Source of the DNA: Chlorobium sp.
Lineage (GTDB): Bacteria; Bacteroidota; Chlorobiia; Chlorobiales; Chlorobiaceae
Length of the DNA: 7,771 nt
Direction of reading: 5' to 3'
Assembly: GCA_028278005.1 (NCBI GenBank)
Contig: JANQFD010000137.1
Coordinates: 1 to 7,771 of the forward strand
Part shown: piece by piece, positions 1 to 6,803 of the stretch
Layout: every line of letters begins with the position of its first letter
Numbering within the stretch: the first letter of the stretch is position 1
Position numbers and translations under genes: made by a program
The notes under the pieces: generated by a model
Databases searched by the model: none
Seen by the model: only the letters and a program-made list of their open reading frames with translations
What the model was told of the DNA's origin: nothing

Positions 1-1056
1 GCTCTTGAAAACGTCATGGACCCTGATCTGAAAAAGGATCTGGTTTCCCTGAATATGATCAAAGACATACGTATCGATGACAACAACAACATCTCGTTCA
101 GTATAGAGCTCACCACACCGGCCTGTCCGATGAAAGAGCACTTCCGAAACGCATGTACCGCCATCATTCGCGAACGAGTACCTGAAACGGGCGAGATCAC
201 CATTGATCTGCCAGCAAAAGTAACATCGGGCAGAGGCTGCTCCCACCATGGAGAACAAAGCAATGCACTGCCGAATGTCAGGAACATCATCGCTGTGGGT
301 TCTGGCAAAGGCGGAGTCGGCAAATCAACCGTCGCTGTAAATCTTGCCGTCAGCCTTGCCCGTACGGGAGCCAGAGTCGGTCTGATCGACGCTGACCTTT
401 ACGGGCCGAGCATACCGACAATGTTCGGACTCGAAAACAAACGACCGGAAGTGGTTGACAAAACTATCATGCCCCTGGAAAAGTACGGCGTTAAACTCAT
501 GTCGATCGGATTTCTTATAGAAAGCGACAATCCGGTCATATGGAGAGGCCCGATGGCCTCATCCGCAATAAAACAGTTTGTTACCGATGTCGCCTGGGGT
601 GAACTGGATTATCTTATTTTTGACCTCCCTCCCGGCACAGGGGACATTCAGCTGACTCTGGTACAGATGCTCCCGGTCAGCGGCGCTGTCATTGTCACAA
701 CACCGCAGGATGTCGCTCTTACCGACGTTGCAAAAGCCGTCACCATGTTCAGAAAGGTCAACGTCCCTCTGCTCGGCCTGATTGAAAACATGAGTTACTA
801 CCTTCTGCCGGATGGGTCAAAGGACTATATCTTCGGCAAGGGCGGGGGCGAAAAGTACGCCAAGGCACAAGGCATAACGCTTCTCGGTTCCATTCCGATC
901 CGCGGTATCGTCAGGGAAGGAGGGGACAGTGGCATGCCCGTCGTTGTAGAGTCTCCCGACAGTGAGCCGGCCAGGGCGATCGATTCCGCAGCCTGTGAGG
1001 TTGCCAGGCAGATTTCCATACGGAATGCTGCGGCATGTACGCACCACAACAACTGA
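1..1056 (+). CDS. mrp: Mrp/ApbC-family iron-sulfur cluster carrier P-loop ATPase (5' end outside window)
   Basis: Cytoplasmic ATPase of the Mrp/NBP35 family, which carries and transfers [4Fe-4S] clusters to apo-proteins. The frame is open from base 1 (ALENV precedes the Met at base 16), so the true start lies upstream and the Met at 16 is internal. Counting from that Met, residues 1-70 are a MIP18/DUF59-type domain with the TTPACP motif (Cys37). Residues 95-105 are the deviant Walker A GSGKGGVGKST, followed by DADLYGPS (125-132), IWRGPM (175-180), DLPPGTGD (203-210) and the Mrp signature around ENMSYY (257-262). Oddity: the CxxC that normally follows ENMSY is absent and the segment reads LLPDGSKDYIFG. 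Other cysteines are at 47, 75, 327 and 341, and the last two are in the C-terminal tail, which ends CTHHNN. The stop is TGA at 1054-1056. It converges on the Nfu gene across a hairpin terminator. The family is certain; the substrate proteins are unknown. Confidence 0.95.
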   Translation, partial: ALENVMDPDLKKDLVSLNMIKDIRIDDNNNISFSIELTTPACPMKEHFRNACTAIIRERVPETGEITIDLPAKVTSGRGCSHHGEQSNALPNVRNIIAVGSGKGGVGKSTVAVNLAVSLARTGARVGLIDADLYGPSIPTMFGLENKRPEVVDKTIMPLEKYGVKLMSIGFLIESDNPVIWRGPMASSAIKQFVTDVAWGELDYLIFDLPPGTGDIQLTLVQMLPVSGAVIVTTPQDVALTDVAKAVTMFRKVNVPLLGLIENMSYYLLPDGSKDYIFGKGGGEKYAKAQGITLLGSIPIRGIVREGGDSGMPVVVESPDSEPARAIDSAACEVARQISIRNAAACTHHNN

Positions 1057-1066
1057 GCTTGAACAC

Positions 1067-1100
1067 AAAAAACCCCGGTTGTACACCGGGGTTATCTTTT
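1067..1100. terminator. Bidirectional rho-independent terminator between mrp and nfu
   Basis: The arms AACCCCGGT (1071-1079) and ACCGGGGTT (1085-1093) are perfect reverse complements, giving a 9-bp stem with a 5-base loop (TGTAC). On the plus strand the stem is followed by TTATCTTTT. On the minus strand the A-run at 1067-1072 reads as a U-tract, so the hairpin can end transcription from both sides. It lies 14 bases after the mrp stop and 27 bases beyond the nfu stop, as expected for a terminator shared by convergent genes. Confidence 0.9.
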
Positions 1101-1120
1101 CCTTGTATAGCTGCCGGCCC

Positions 1121-1381
1121 TCAGACCGACTCAACCCTGGCTACTTGCGGAACAGCCTTCTTGACCGCCTGCTCCACTCCTGCACGAAGTGTCAACGTAC
1201 TCATCGGGCAGGAACCACAGGCACCGAGAAGCTTAACATCGACAACCATATCTTTGGTTATACCGACAAGCTGGCAGTCCCCTCCGTCAGCCTGCAAATA
1301 AGGACGGACATCCTCAAGAGCTTTAATAACCTTATCATAAAGGGGATCTGTATCGGGAAGATACTCTTTACTTGTATTCAT
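1121..1381 (-). CDS. nfu: Nfu-type (NifU C-terminal domain) iron-sulfur scaffold/carrier protein
   Basis: An 86-residue cytoplasmic protein consisting of a single NifU C-terminal (Nfu) domain. Such domains bind a [4Fe-4S] cluster through a CxxC motif, usually across a dimer, and pass it to client enzymes. The domain spans about residues 14-82: IKALEDVRPYLQADGGDCQL (19-38) is the conserved first part, and GACGSCPMS (53-61) carries the ligands Cys55 and Cys58. The start chosen is ATG 1381-1379 (MNTSKEYLPD). An in-frame ATG at 1429 would add 16 residues (MRCNTYAFFS...) that look unlike this family. Neither start has a good Shine-Dalgarno sequence, so the start is moderately certain. The gene lies 96 bases downstream of ftsK, with no clear terminator between them, and faces the Mrp gene tail to tail. 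It is not a full NifU, because it has no N-terminal IscU domain or [2Fe-2S] middle domain. Confidence 0.93.
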   Translation of the reverse strand: MNTSKEYLPDTDPLYDKVIKALEDVRPYLQADGGDCQLVGITKDMVVDVKLLGACGSCPMSTLTLRAGVEQAVKKAVPQVARVESV

Positions 1382-1477
1382 AATACATGGTTTTGTGTAC
1401 GAAAAAAATGCATAGGTATTACACCGCATGACCTAATATGAAATGCCAAAGACAAAAAACAAAATAGTTTCGGTTTT

Positions 1478-3808
1478 TCACTCAAGGTTTCGCAGAAGCA
1501 ATTCAAGAGCATCGTGGCTTTCAACCAGCACCTCACGAGCTTTACTGCCGTCGGCCGGGCCAACTATTCCACAGACCTCAAGCTGATCCATGATACGGGC
1601 AGCTCTGCTGAAACCAAGTTTAAGACGACGCTGAAGCAAAGAAACGCTTCCTTGCTGATGCATCACCACAAGGTGGGCGGCTTCCTCGAACATGCTGTCC
1701 CTTCCCTCATTTTCCTGAACTCCCCCGTTTTGAAAACCTCCGCCCTTTTCCCTCTGATCAGGCTGAGGAAGGGAATAGTAGTTCGTCAAGCCTTCCTGTC
1801 TTCCGATAAAAGAGGTGATCGCTTCCACCTCTGCAGAAGATATGTAGGGACATTGTATGCGCTCAGGTTTAGGTTGAGAGGCGGGCTGATAAAGCATATC
1901 ACCGTTGCCGAGAAGCTGTTCGGCACCTGAACCGTCAAGTATTGTCCTTGAATCAACTTTGCTTGCCACCTGGAAAGCTATCCTTGCCGGAAAGTTTGCC
2001 TTGATCACCCCGGTAATGATATCAACAGAAGGACGTTGCGTTGCAACGATAAGATGAATACCCACCGCCCTTGCAAGCTGGGCAAGCCGGGTTATCGGCT
2101 CCTCAACATCCCTGCCTGCAGTAATCATGAGATCCGCCAGTTCATCAACAACAACCACCAGGTACGGCAACGCTTCTTCAGGGCGTTTACGGTTTAAATC
2201 CGTGATGTTTCGAACCCCGGCTTTTTCCAGTAGTTCATAGCGCTGCTCCATTTCCTTTTCAACAGATCTCAACGCATAGACAGCCTTTGCAGGATCCGTA
2301 ATAATCTGTTCATCGAGATCATGAAATTTTACCAGAAAATGGTTTTTAAGACTCTGGTAATGAAGCAGTTCCACACGTTTGGGATCGATCAGTACAAACT
2401 TGACCTTGTCCGGGCTGCAGGCATAAAGAAGACTGTTCAGCATAACGTTGATCCCGACCGATTTACCCGCACCTGTAGCACCTGCGATCAAAAGATGTGG
2501 CATCGTTGCAAGATCGTCCAGATACACTTCATTTGCTATGGTTTTGCCCAGCACTACCGGCAGTGCCATCCGGTTGTTCTTGAATTTTTCAACCTGCAGA
2601 ACCGATCTCATCCACACAGTACGCGGCTTACCATGAGGGATTTCAACCCCTACGGCGTTTTTCCCGGGAATAGGCGCTATTATACGTATCCCCCTCGCGG
2701 CCATGGCCATTGCAAGATCGTTCTCAAGGGATGTTACCCGGCTCACCTTGACATCGGGCGCAAGCTCCAGCTCGAAAAGGGTGACCCTCGGGCCCACTGT
2801 TGCGGAAATCCTGACAACTTCCACCTTGTAAATTCTCAGCTTTTCAAGCAGCCTGTTTTTGCTGTCCTCAAGCAGTGTTTCGTCAACATATTCATCCTCA
2901 TCACGGGTTCTCCGAAGAAGATCGACCGAAGGAAAACGGTAGGCAACCCTGTCTTTTGTTTTAACCTTGAGCTTTCGTTTATCCAGATCGGCCTCTTTTT
3001 CGTGAACACTCTCCCGAATCGTAATTTCAGGCTCACCGCTTTCTCCAGCAACAGCAACATGCTCCCCGGCATAGGCAGAATGCCCCGGTTCACTCTTTTC
3101 CGCCAAACCTGAATCAGCCGGATCATCAGAGCTATCTGCAACTTGCGAAAACTGTTCATCGGCATATGTTTTCCGGGATTGTTCCGGAGGCGATGTCGCA
3201 GCATCCCTGTGAAAAAACGATGCGACCCTTTTACCGAAATTACCGATAACTGCTACGGCTTCATGCAGTTTTTCAACAGGCTCGTCGACAAGAGCTCTCA
3301 GAGCCATAAGGGTGGCCGCCAAACCCAGTACCGCAAGAAAAATCCATGCACCTGTGAAACCAATGACCGTCGAGAGAAAAGCCGCCAGCATACGGCCTAC
3401 CGTTCCTGCCATGACATCCCCGTACGAAGCCGTAGTCAATCCGAACATGGTGGCGACATCCAGAGACATGAAAACAGTATAAAGCGTAAAAAGCAGAGGG
3501 GCTTTAAGGCTGTTATGACGAAGAAGGCTCCAGCTCCAGTGCACAAGCGCCAAACCGGGGATAATAGAAACGTAGCCCAGAAAAGAGCGTATAAGAAGGT
3601 CGGCAAGACGCGCCCCGAATATACCAAAAGGATTATGCAGCCTGGAGGCAGCCTCCATTGCATTTCGGCCGAACACCTCATACCACTGTAATGACTCCAG
3701 TGCTGTTTTATCATCAGGTTGATAAAACAGCAGTGCCCCGATATAAAAAAAAGCAATGATGCCCAGAAATATCCCTGAAAGCTCTCTTTTCAGCTTTTCT
3801 TTGTTCAT
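1478..3808 (-). CDS. ftsK: FtsK/SpoIIIE-family DNA translocase
   Basis: A 776-residue septum-associated, ATP-driven DNA pump that moves chromosome ends apart and helps resolve dimers at division. Residues 1-175 contain four or five hydrophobic segments (about 11-29, 79-95, 104-124, 132-150 and 152-172) that anchor it in the inner membrane. Residues 176-300 form a polar, acidic, low-complexity linker. The motor follows: an alpha/beta part from about 305, Walker A GATGAGKS (443-450), Walker B VVVVDELADL (551-560), then HLIVATQRPSVDIITG (585-600). The C-terminal winged-helix gamma domain (about 704-763), with SVSLLQRRLKLGFSRAARIM (721-740), should read orienting DNA motifs. The start is ATG 3808-3806, preceded by GGCGGA with 8-base spacing. 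A longer reading from 4003 would overlap gcvT by 157 bases and adds unlikely sequence. It lies 38 bases after gcvT, so cotranscription is likely. Its length is near that of SpoIIIE-like proteins and shorter than E. coli FtsK because of the short linker. Confidence 0.97.
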   Translation of the reverse strand: MNKEKLKRELSGIFLGIIAFFYIGALLFYQPDDKTALESLQWYEVFGRNAMEAASRLHNPFGIFGARLADLLIRSFLGYVSIIPGLALVHWSWSLLRHNSLKAPLLFTLYTVFMSLDVATMFGLTTASYGDVMAGTVGRMLAAFLSTVIGFTGAWIFLAVLGLAATLMALRALVDEPVEKLHEAVAVIGNFGKRVASFFHRDAATSPPEQSRKTYADEQFSQVADSSDDPADSGLAEKSEPGHSAYAGEHVAVAGESGEPEITIRESVHEKEADLDKRKLKVKTKDRVAYRFPSVDLLRRTRDEDEYVDETLLEDSKNRLLEKLRIYKVEVVRISATVGPRVTLFELELAPDVKVSRVTSLENDLAMAMAARGIRIIAPIPGKNAVGVEIPHGKPRTVWMRSVLQVEKFKNNRMALPVVLGKTIANEVYLDDLATMPHLLIAGATGAGKSVGINVMLNSLLYACSPDKVKFVLIDPKRVELLHYQSLKNHFLVKFHDLDEQIITDPAKAVYALRSVEKEMEQRYELLEKAGVRNITDLNRKRPEEALPYLVVVVDELADLMITAGRDVEEPITRLAQLARAVGIHLIVATQRPSVDIITGVIKANFPARIAFQVASKVDSRTILDGSGAEQLLGNGDMLYQPASQPKPERIQCPYISSAEVEAITSFIGRQEGLTNYYSLPQPDQREKGGGFQNGGVQENEGRDSMFEEAAHLVVMHQQGSVSLLQRRLKLGFSRAARIMDQLEVCGIVGPADGSKAREVLVESHDALELLLRNLE

Positions 3809-3846
3809 TGATCTGTTCCGCCCGTGATTCGTTATTCGATTTCCCT

Positions 3847-4938
3847 TCACCTTCGTTTGACAAACGGCAATTTGACCACCTTGCCGCGATATTTCCTGTC
3901 CCTGACTTCCATGAAAATCCTGCTGCCGGGTTTCATGGAACTTCGGAGAACGCTGGCCGTACCTATAGGTTTCTGCAGTACCGGGGACATGGTGCCGCTG
4001 CATACTTTTCCGACTTCTTTTTCTGTCTCGTCGTACAGCAGGTACCCCTGACGAGGTATCGCGCGCTCTTCCATTTCAAAACCGACAACGGTCCGTTCCT
4101 GTTGACGGTCCGCTTCGACACATGCCTCCCTGCCGATAAAATCTTCTTTGTCAAGCTTTGTTACCCATTTAAGACGGGTTTCCATAGGATTTGTCTCCCG
4201 GCTTATTTCATGGCCATAGAGCGGATACCCCATTTCGAGCCGCAATGTATCCCTTGCCCCGAGGCCAACCGGCATAATGCCGAACCGCTCTCCTTCTTTT
4301 ATGAGCGTTTTCCATAAATCTTTGGCGTACTCATTCGCCACCGAAATCTCAACCCCCTTTTCACCGGTATATCCGGTACAACCAATCATAACTTCTGCTC
4401 CCTGAAAGTCAGTCCTTATGAACTGAAAAGGGGAAAGCTGATCGCAGACTGTAGAAGAAAAAACACGTTGCAGAATATGCATGGATTTGGGCCCCTGCAA
4501 TGCGATAAGCGAGAGCCTGTCGGTGCGATCTTCTATGACTACCCGGTCGAAGTCTTCGGCATGCTTGCCGAGCCATGCAAAATCTTTTTCTTTGTTGACC
4601 GCATTGACCACCATTAACCATGTTTCGTGATCTATCCTGTAGATGATAAGATCGTCGACGATGCCGCCGTCAGGATAAAGCATCAATGTGTACTGCGCCT
4701 GTTCGTTTTTCAGCGAAGCAAGGTCATTGGTCGTCATGAACTGAAGAAATTCAAGTGAGCGGGCACCTTGAACGAAAAAATTTCCCATATGGGAAACATC
4801 AAAAAGTCCTGCTGCAGAACGAACCGACTTGTGCTCGGCAATTATTCCCGAATACTGTACCGGCAGGAGATACCCGCAAAAATCGATCATTTTCGCCCCT
4901 GCCTCCAGATGCCAGTCATACAAAGCTGTTTTTTTCAT
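3847..4938 (-). CDS. gcvT: Aminomethyltransferase, glycine cleavage system T protein
   Basis: A 363-residue cytoplasmic T protein. It transfers the methylene group from the aminomethyl-lipoyl arm of GcvH to tetrahydrofolate, releasing ammonia. The sequence is full length for the family. It opens with the typical KTALYDWHLEAGAKMIDF (3-20), followed by AGLFDVSHMG (43-52) and YPDGGIVDDLIIYRI (88-102), whose second Asp of DDL (Asp96) matches the catalytic Asp position of T proteins. GCTGYTGEKGVEI (186-198) and GLGARDTLRLEMGYPLYGHE (225-244) are folate-pocket signatures, and the C-terminal barrel domain covers about 280-360. These intact motifs argue against the YgfZ-like paralogues. The start is ATG 4938-4936; a weak GAGAAG lies about 11 bases upstream. 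No gcvH or gcvP is adjacent, so the gene is detached from the rest of its system. No glycine riboswitch is recognisable upstream. It probably forms a transcript with ftsK. Confidence 0.96.
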   Translation of the reverse strand: MKKTALYDWHLEAGAKMIDFCGYLLPVQYSGIIAEHKSVRSAAGLFDVSHMGNFFVQGARSLEFLQFMTTNDLASLKNEQAQYTLMLYPDGGIVDDLIIYRIDHETWLMVVNAVNKEKDFAWLGKHAEDFDRVVIEDRTDRLSLIALQGPKSMHILQRVFSSTVCDQLSPFQFIRTDFQGAEVMIGCTGYTGEKGVEISVANEYAKDLWKTLIKEGERFGIMPVGLGARDTLRLEMGYPLYGHEISRETNPMETRLKWVTKLDKEDFIGREACVEADRQQERTVVGFEMEERAIPRQGYLLYDETEKEVGKVCSGTMSPVLQKPIGTASVLRSSMKPGSRIFMEVRDRKYRGKVVKLPFVKRR

Positions 4939-5300
4939 GTACCAGAATACTTCTCGGTTTTACAGACTGTTACCCGCCCTCTTTTTCTTGTAAGAGCAAT
5001 ACATATAACGATACTGAATTTCAGGGGATAAACCAGAGTGGCCACAGCACGCTGCTTCTGATTGCAGGGCTCGTGATCGGGTATCTTCACTTTTTCCATG
5101 ACCGTCAGGTCCTCGACAAGCAGGCAACCGAACGTACACGGCGTTTGCAGAAACATGCACAAAAGGGCACGTCTGTTCATTGTCCGGATTCAATCGGGAG
5201 AGTCGACCAGCTTGACGGGGAAATGAGGATTTCGATCCCGACAGGCCGGGATCGATGTTGTACTTGAAGTGCGGAATACATGGAGGCACCCGACAGCAGA
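4939..5300. other. 362-base intergenic region without a convincing gene
   Basis: This lies between gcvT and the CARDB gene. Minus-strand frames here give Cys/Arg-rich, motif-free translations and I reject them as genes. A plus-strand frame is open to a TGA at 5265-5267 and contains a hydrophobic run (TLLLIAGLVIGYL) followed by charged residues. It has no ATG or plausible ribosome binding site of its own, and it is open on the left only because it runs into the antisense of gcvT. A perfect palindrome lies at 5233-5254. The leader of gcvT, including any promoter, must lie at the left end (about 4939-5040), but I cannot identify a clear -35/-10 pair. The interval could hold a decayed gene or an untranslated RNA; nothing in it matches tRNA, tmRNA, SRP or RNase P RNA motifs that I know. 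Confidence 0.6.
5233..5254. repeat. Perfect 8-bp inverted repeat (hairpin) downstream of the CARDB gene
   Basis: CGATCCCG (5233-5240) and CGGGATCG (5247-5254) are exact reverse complements separated by ACAGGC. On the minus strand the hairpin begins 46 bases after the CARDB-gene stop, so it could end that transcript or protect its 3' end. It has no T-run after it on either strand (AAATCCTC on minus, ATGTTGTA on plus), so a standard intrinsic terminator is not shown. It could also be one copy of a dispersed palindromic repeat. Confidence 0.5.
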
Positions 5301-5813
5301 TCACTCTACAGCAATGACTCTTGATAACCGGTTGTTCTCTGTATTACTATCCTCAAAACCGTCAGGGTCAACCACTACCGATATGGTATAGCTCCCTTTA
5401 TCTTCGAAACGCATACTCCCTGCGGAAAAAGCGGCACCGGTCTGACCGGGCTCAAGCAGCCCGTTGTTACGGGAGCTGTCTGAGTAGAGTTCGTTTCCTT
5501 TTGCATCACTGACAGTCACGAAAAGATCGTAACGACCGGAAGGGACAATACCGATGTTTTGACAGAAAACATGTAACGTAAACGGTTCTCCCGGCCGTGG
5601 AACATGCGGCTCCACTTCAATGGCAGAGATCATGATATCAGGCATCGGGCCTGATCTTGCCCAGCTTTTTTCGCGCTGCATATCATCAGGAAACGGTTCG
5701 GACAGGCGATAATCATTCATGAGGAACGCCAGTGATGCAATGAACATCAGTAGCGCAAGAAGCATGACCCTCCGCCGTCTTTTCGAACCGGGGCTTTCGA
5801 TGAAAAGGATCAA
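5301..5813 (-). CDS. Membrane-anchored CARDB-domain protein
   Basis: A 170-residue protein of unknown specific role. Residues 11-15 are basic (KRRRR) and precede one hydrophobic segment (about 17-32), which fits an N-terminal anchor with the rest outside the cytoplasm. Residues 58-170 match the CARDB fold, an Ig-like beta-sandwich common in secreted adhesion or scaffold proteins: PDIMISAIEVEPHVPRPGEP opens it, NIGIVPSG and LLEPGQTG follow, and VVVDPDGFEDSNTENNRLS near the end is the hallmark. The start is uncertain. TTG 5813-5811 keeps the basic stretch, which suits the topology. The first ATG (5765-5763) has GGAGG only 3 bases upstream, and that sequence is also explained as Arg codons. No cysteine-type lipobox or catalytic motif is visible. 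It lies 87 bases after the TPR lipoprotein gene and may share its transcript. CARDB alone does not reveal a partner. Confidence 0.83.
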   Translation of the reverse strand: MILFIESPGSKRRRRVMLLALLMFIASLAFLMNDYRLSEPFPDDMQREKSWARSGPMPDIMISAIEVEPHVPRPGEPFTLHVFCQNIGIVPSGRYDLFVTVSDAKGNELYSDSSRNNGLLEPGQTGAAFSAGSMRFEDKGSYTISVVVDPDGFEDSNTENNRLSRVIAVE

Positions 5814-5900
5814 TGAAATGCTTTTCTTTTGTATTCCCGGGAAGCTGTGCCCCCCGGTGAAACCTTATACCGTTCCGTGTATCCCGCTCCGGCAATGCGA

Positions 5901-6482
5901 TCAATCGGCTGTTTTTTCCTCGACAGCACTGTCATTCGAACCGGGATTTACCGGTTGTTCTTCCCAGTCGATATTGTTGTCCTTCAGCCAGCTCCTTGCA
6001 GTGGGGTCACCCAGCCTTGCAGCCTCTTTGAGATCGGCAAGTTCACCTTCCCTGTCACCGAGTCTCGAACGGATCAGAGCCCGGTTGATATAGGCTTCGG
6101 AATCTTTCGGATTCAGCTCGATTACCCGGTTGAAATCAGCCATGGATTTTTCATACTCCTCAAAGTAACCGTATATGAATCCCCGATTATAATATGCCTC
6201 AACATATCCTGAATCAAGAGTAATGGCCTTATCGAAATCAGCGAGTGCATCCTGAAGCTCACCCGTGTTTCCGTAAACAAAACCACGATTGAGATATGCC
6301 TCCGCATACTTGGGATCTTTTTCTATTGCCTTGTTGAAATCTTCCAGAGCTCCCTCAATGTCCTCATTTTTCAGTTTTTCTTTTCCGGTAGTGTTCAGCT
6401 CCTCGGCGCTCGGGCCGCAAGCAGCAACACCGATACAGAGAACCGTCAGAAAAACAGGGAAGAGTATTTTGTTTAGTATCAT
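5901..6482 (-). CDS. TPR-repeat lipoprotein
   Basis: A 193-residue protein with an N-terminal lipoprotein signal: MILNKILFPVFLTVLCIGVA, then a lipobox ending VAAC with Cys22 as the lipidated residue. The mature part holds four consecutive 34-residue tetratricopeptide units at about 27-59, 60-93, 94-127 and 128-161. Each has the TPR pattern, for example EAYLNRGFVYGNTGELQDAL in the second and EAYYNRGFIYGYFEEYEKSM in the third. A short acidic tail follows. TPR domains bind other proteins, so this is probably a periplasm-facing scaffold or assembly factor; the partner is unknown. The start ATG 6482-6480 is chosen because it places the signal peptide at the N terminus. A reading from 6563 would put 27 unrelated residues before it. 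No clear Shine-Dalgarno sequence is seen. The gene lies 150 bases after the small Cys-protein gene and may have its own promoter there. Confidence 0.92.
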   Translation of the reverse strand: MILNKILFPVFLTVLCIGVAACGPSAEELNTTGKEKLKNEDIEGALEDFNKAIEKDPKYAEAYLNRGFVYGNTGELQDALADFDKAITLDSGYVEAYYNRGFIYGYFEEYEKSMADFNRVIELNPKDSEAYINRALIRSRLGDREGELADLKEAARLGDPTARSWLKDNNIDWEEQPVNPGSNDSAVEEKTAD

Positions 6483-6632
6483 AGTGAATGCTGTTGGTTT
6501 GTATGGCAAGAATACGCAAAGAGCTTCGTCACTGGAACAAAAGATAAGCAACTCAAAGCACAATTACGACAACCGGTATTTTTCAATGTTCGGACCAGTT
6601 GATAAACCTCAACGGTGTCCATCTATTGACAC

Positions 6633-6797
6633 TCAACTGCCCGACACGATAATCCTCACCGGTTTGCAAAGGTTTTTCTTTTCTCTGGCTGCCCTTGCAC
6701 ATTTTTCACAGACGTATCTCGGCTTTGCAACTTCCTTCATTACACTCCTGAGGTTTTTCCCAACCTCTTTCTCTTTCATCTGGCACAATGATTTCAT
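6633..6797 (-). CDS. Small basic four-cysteine protein, 54 residues, function unknown
   Basis: A short gene reading from ATG 6797-6795 to TGA 6635-6633. The protein begins MKSLCQMKEKEVGKNLRSVM and continues through RYVCEKCARAAREKKNLCKP to end IIVSGS. Cysteines are at 5, 30, 33 and 44. The CEKC pair with Cys44, and perhaps Cys5, could bind zinc or an iron-sulfur cluster (inference from spacing only). It is rich in Lys and Arg, has no signal peptide or membrane segment, and is probably cytoplasmic. Evidence that it is real: a near-consensus ribosome binding site (GGGAGG, 6-base spacing), a start only 21 bases after the upstream TPM gene, and a clean stop. No database family is recognised by eye. 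It probably belongs to the TPM operon. The main alternative is a chance frame, which the ribosome binding site and the operon spacing make less likely. Confidence 0.75.
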   Translation of the reverse strand: MKSLCQMKEKEVGKNLRSVMKEVAKPRYVCEKCARAAREKKNLCKPVRIIVSGS

Positions 6798-6803
6798 TCA
6801 GAA

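Noticed and set aside
1413..1435. Inverted repeat TAGGT-N13-ACCTA upstream of nfu as a possible operator
   Set aside because: Only five base pairs with a long spacer; this occurs often by chance and does not match an IscR-type site I know.
2321..3112. Long plus-strand open frame of 263 codons inside ftsK
   Set aside because: It is antisense to a clear FtsK motor and its translation is His/Arg/Phe-rich without domain features, so it is a shadow of the real gene.
3809..4003. 65-codon N-terminal extension of FtsK
   Set aside because: It would overlap gcvT, is unlike FtsK N termini, and the Met at 3808 gives the expected membrane-anchor start with a ribosome binding site.
4939..5040. Glycine riboswitch upstream of gcvT
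   Set aside because: This was looked for because such elements often precede gcvT, but I could not recognise the conserved core on the minus strand. A covariance search would settle it.
5011..5267. Plus-strand frame with a hydrophobic run and a charged tail (ends at TGA 5265-5267)
   Set aside because: There is no ATG in frame and no ribosome binding site; the frame is open on the left only because it continues through the antisense of gcvT. It is kept as a point in the gap finding but not called as a gene.
4960..5304. Minus-strand open frame of 114 codons between the CARDB gene and gcvT
   Set aside because: The translation is rich in Cys, Arg, Ser and Pro, has no recognisable motif, and its start has no ribosome binding site. 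It looks like a chance frame.
5843..5863. GC-rich hairpin between the TPR and CARDB genes
   Set aside because: The stem depends on G-T pairs and has no U-tract on the minus strand, so neither a terminator nor another element is supported.
6598..6632. Two weak hairpins (GTTGA/TCAAC and GTGTC/GACAC) after the small Cys gene
   Set aside because: Stems of five pairs with no T-run are too weak to call a terminator, although the position right after a stop codon is suggestive.
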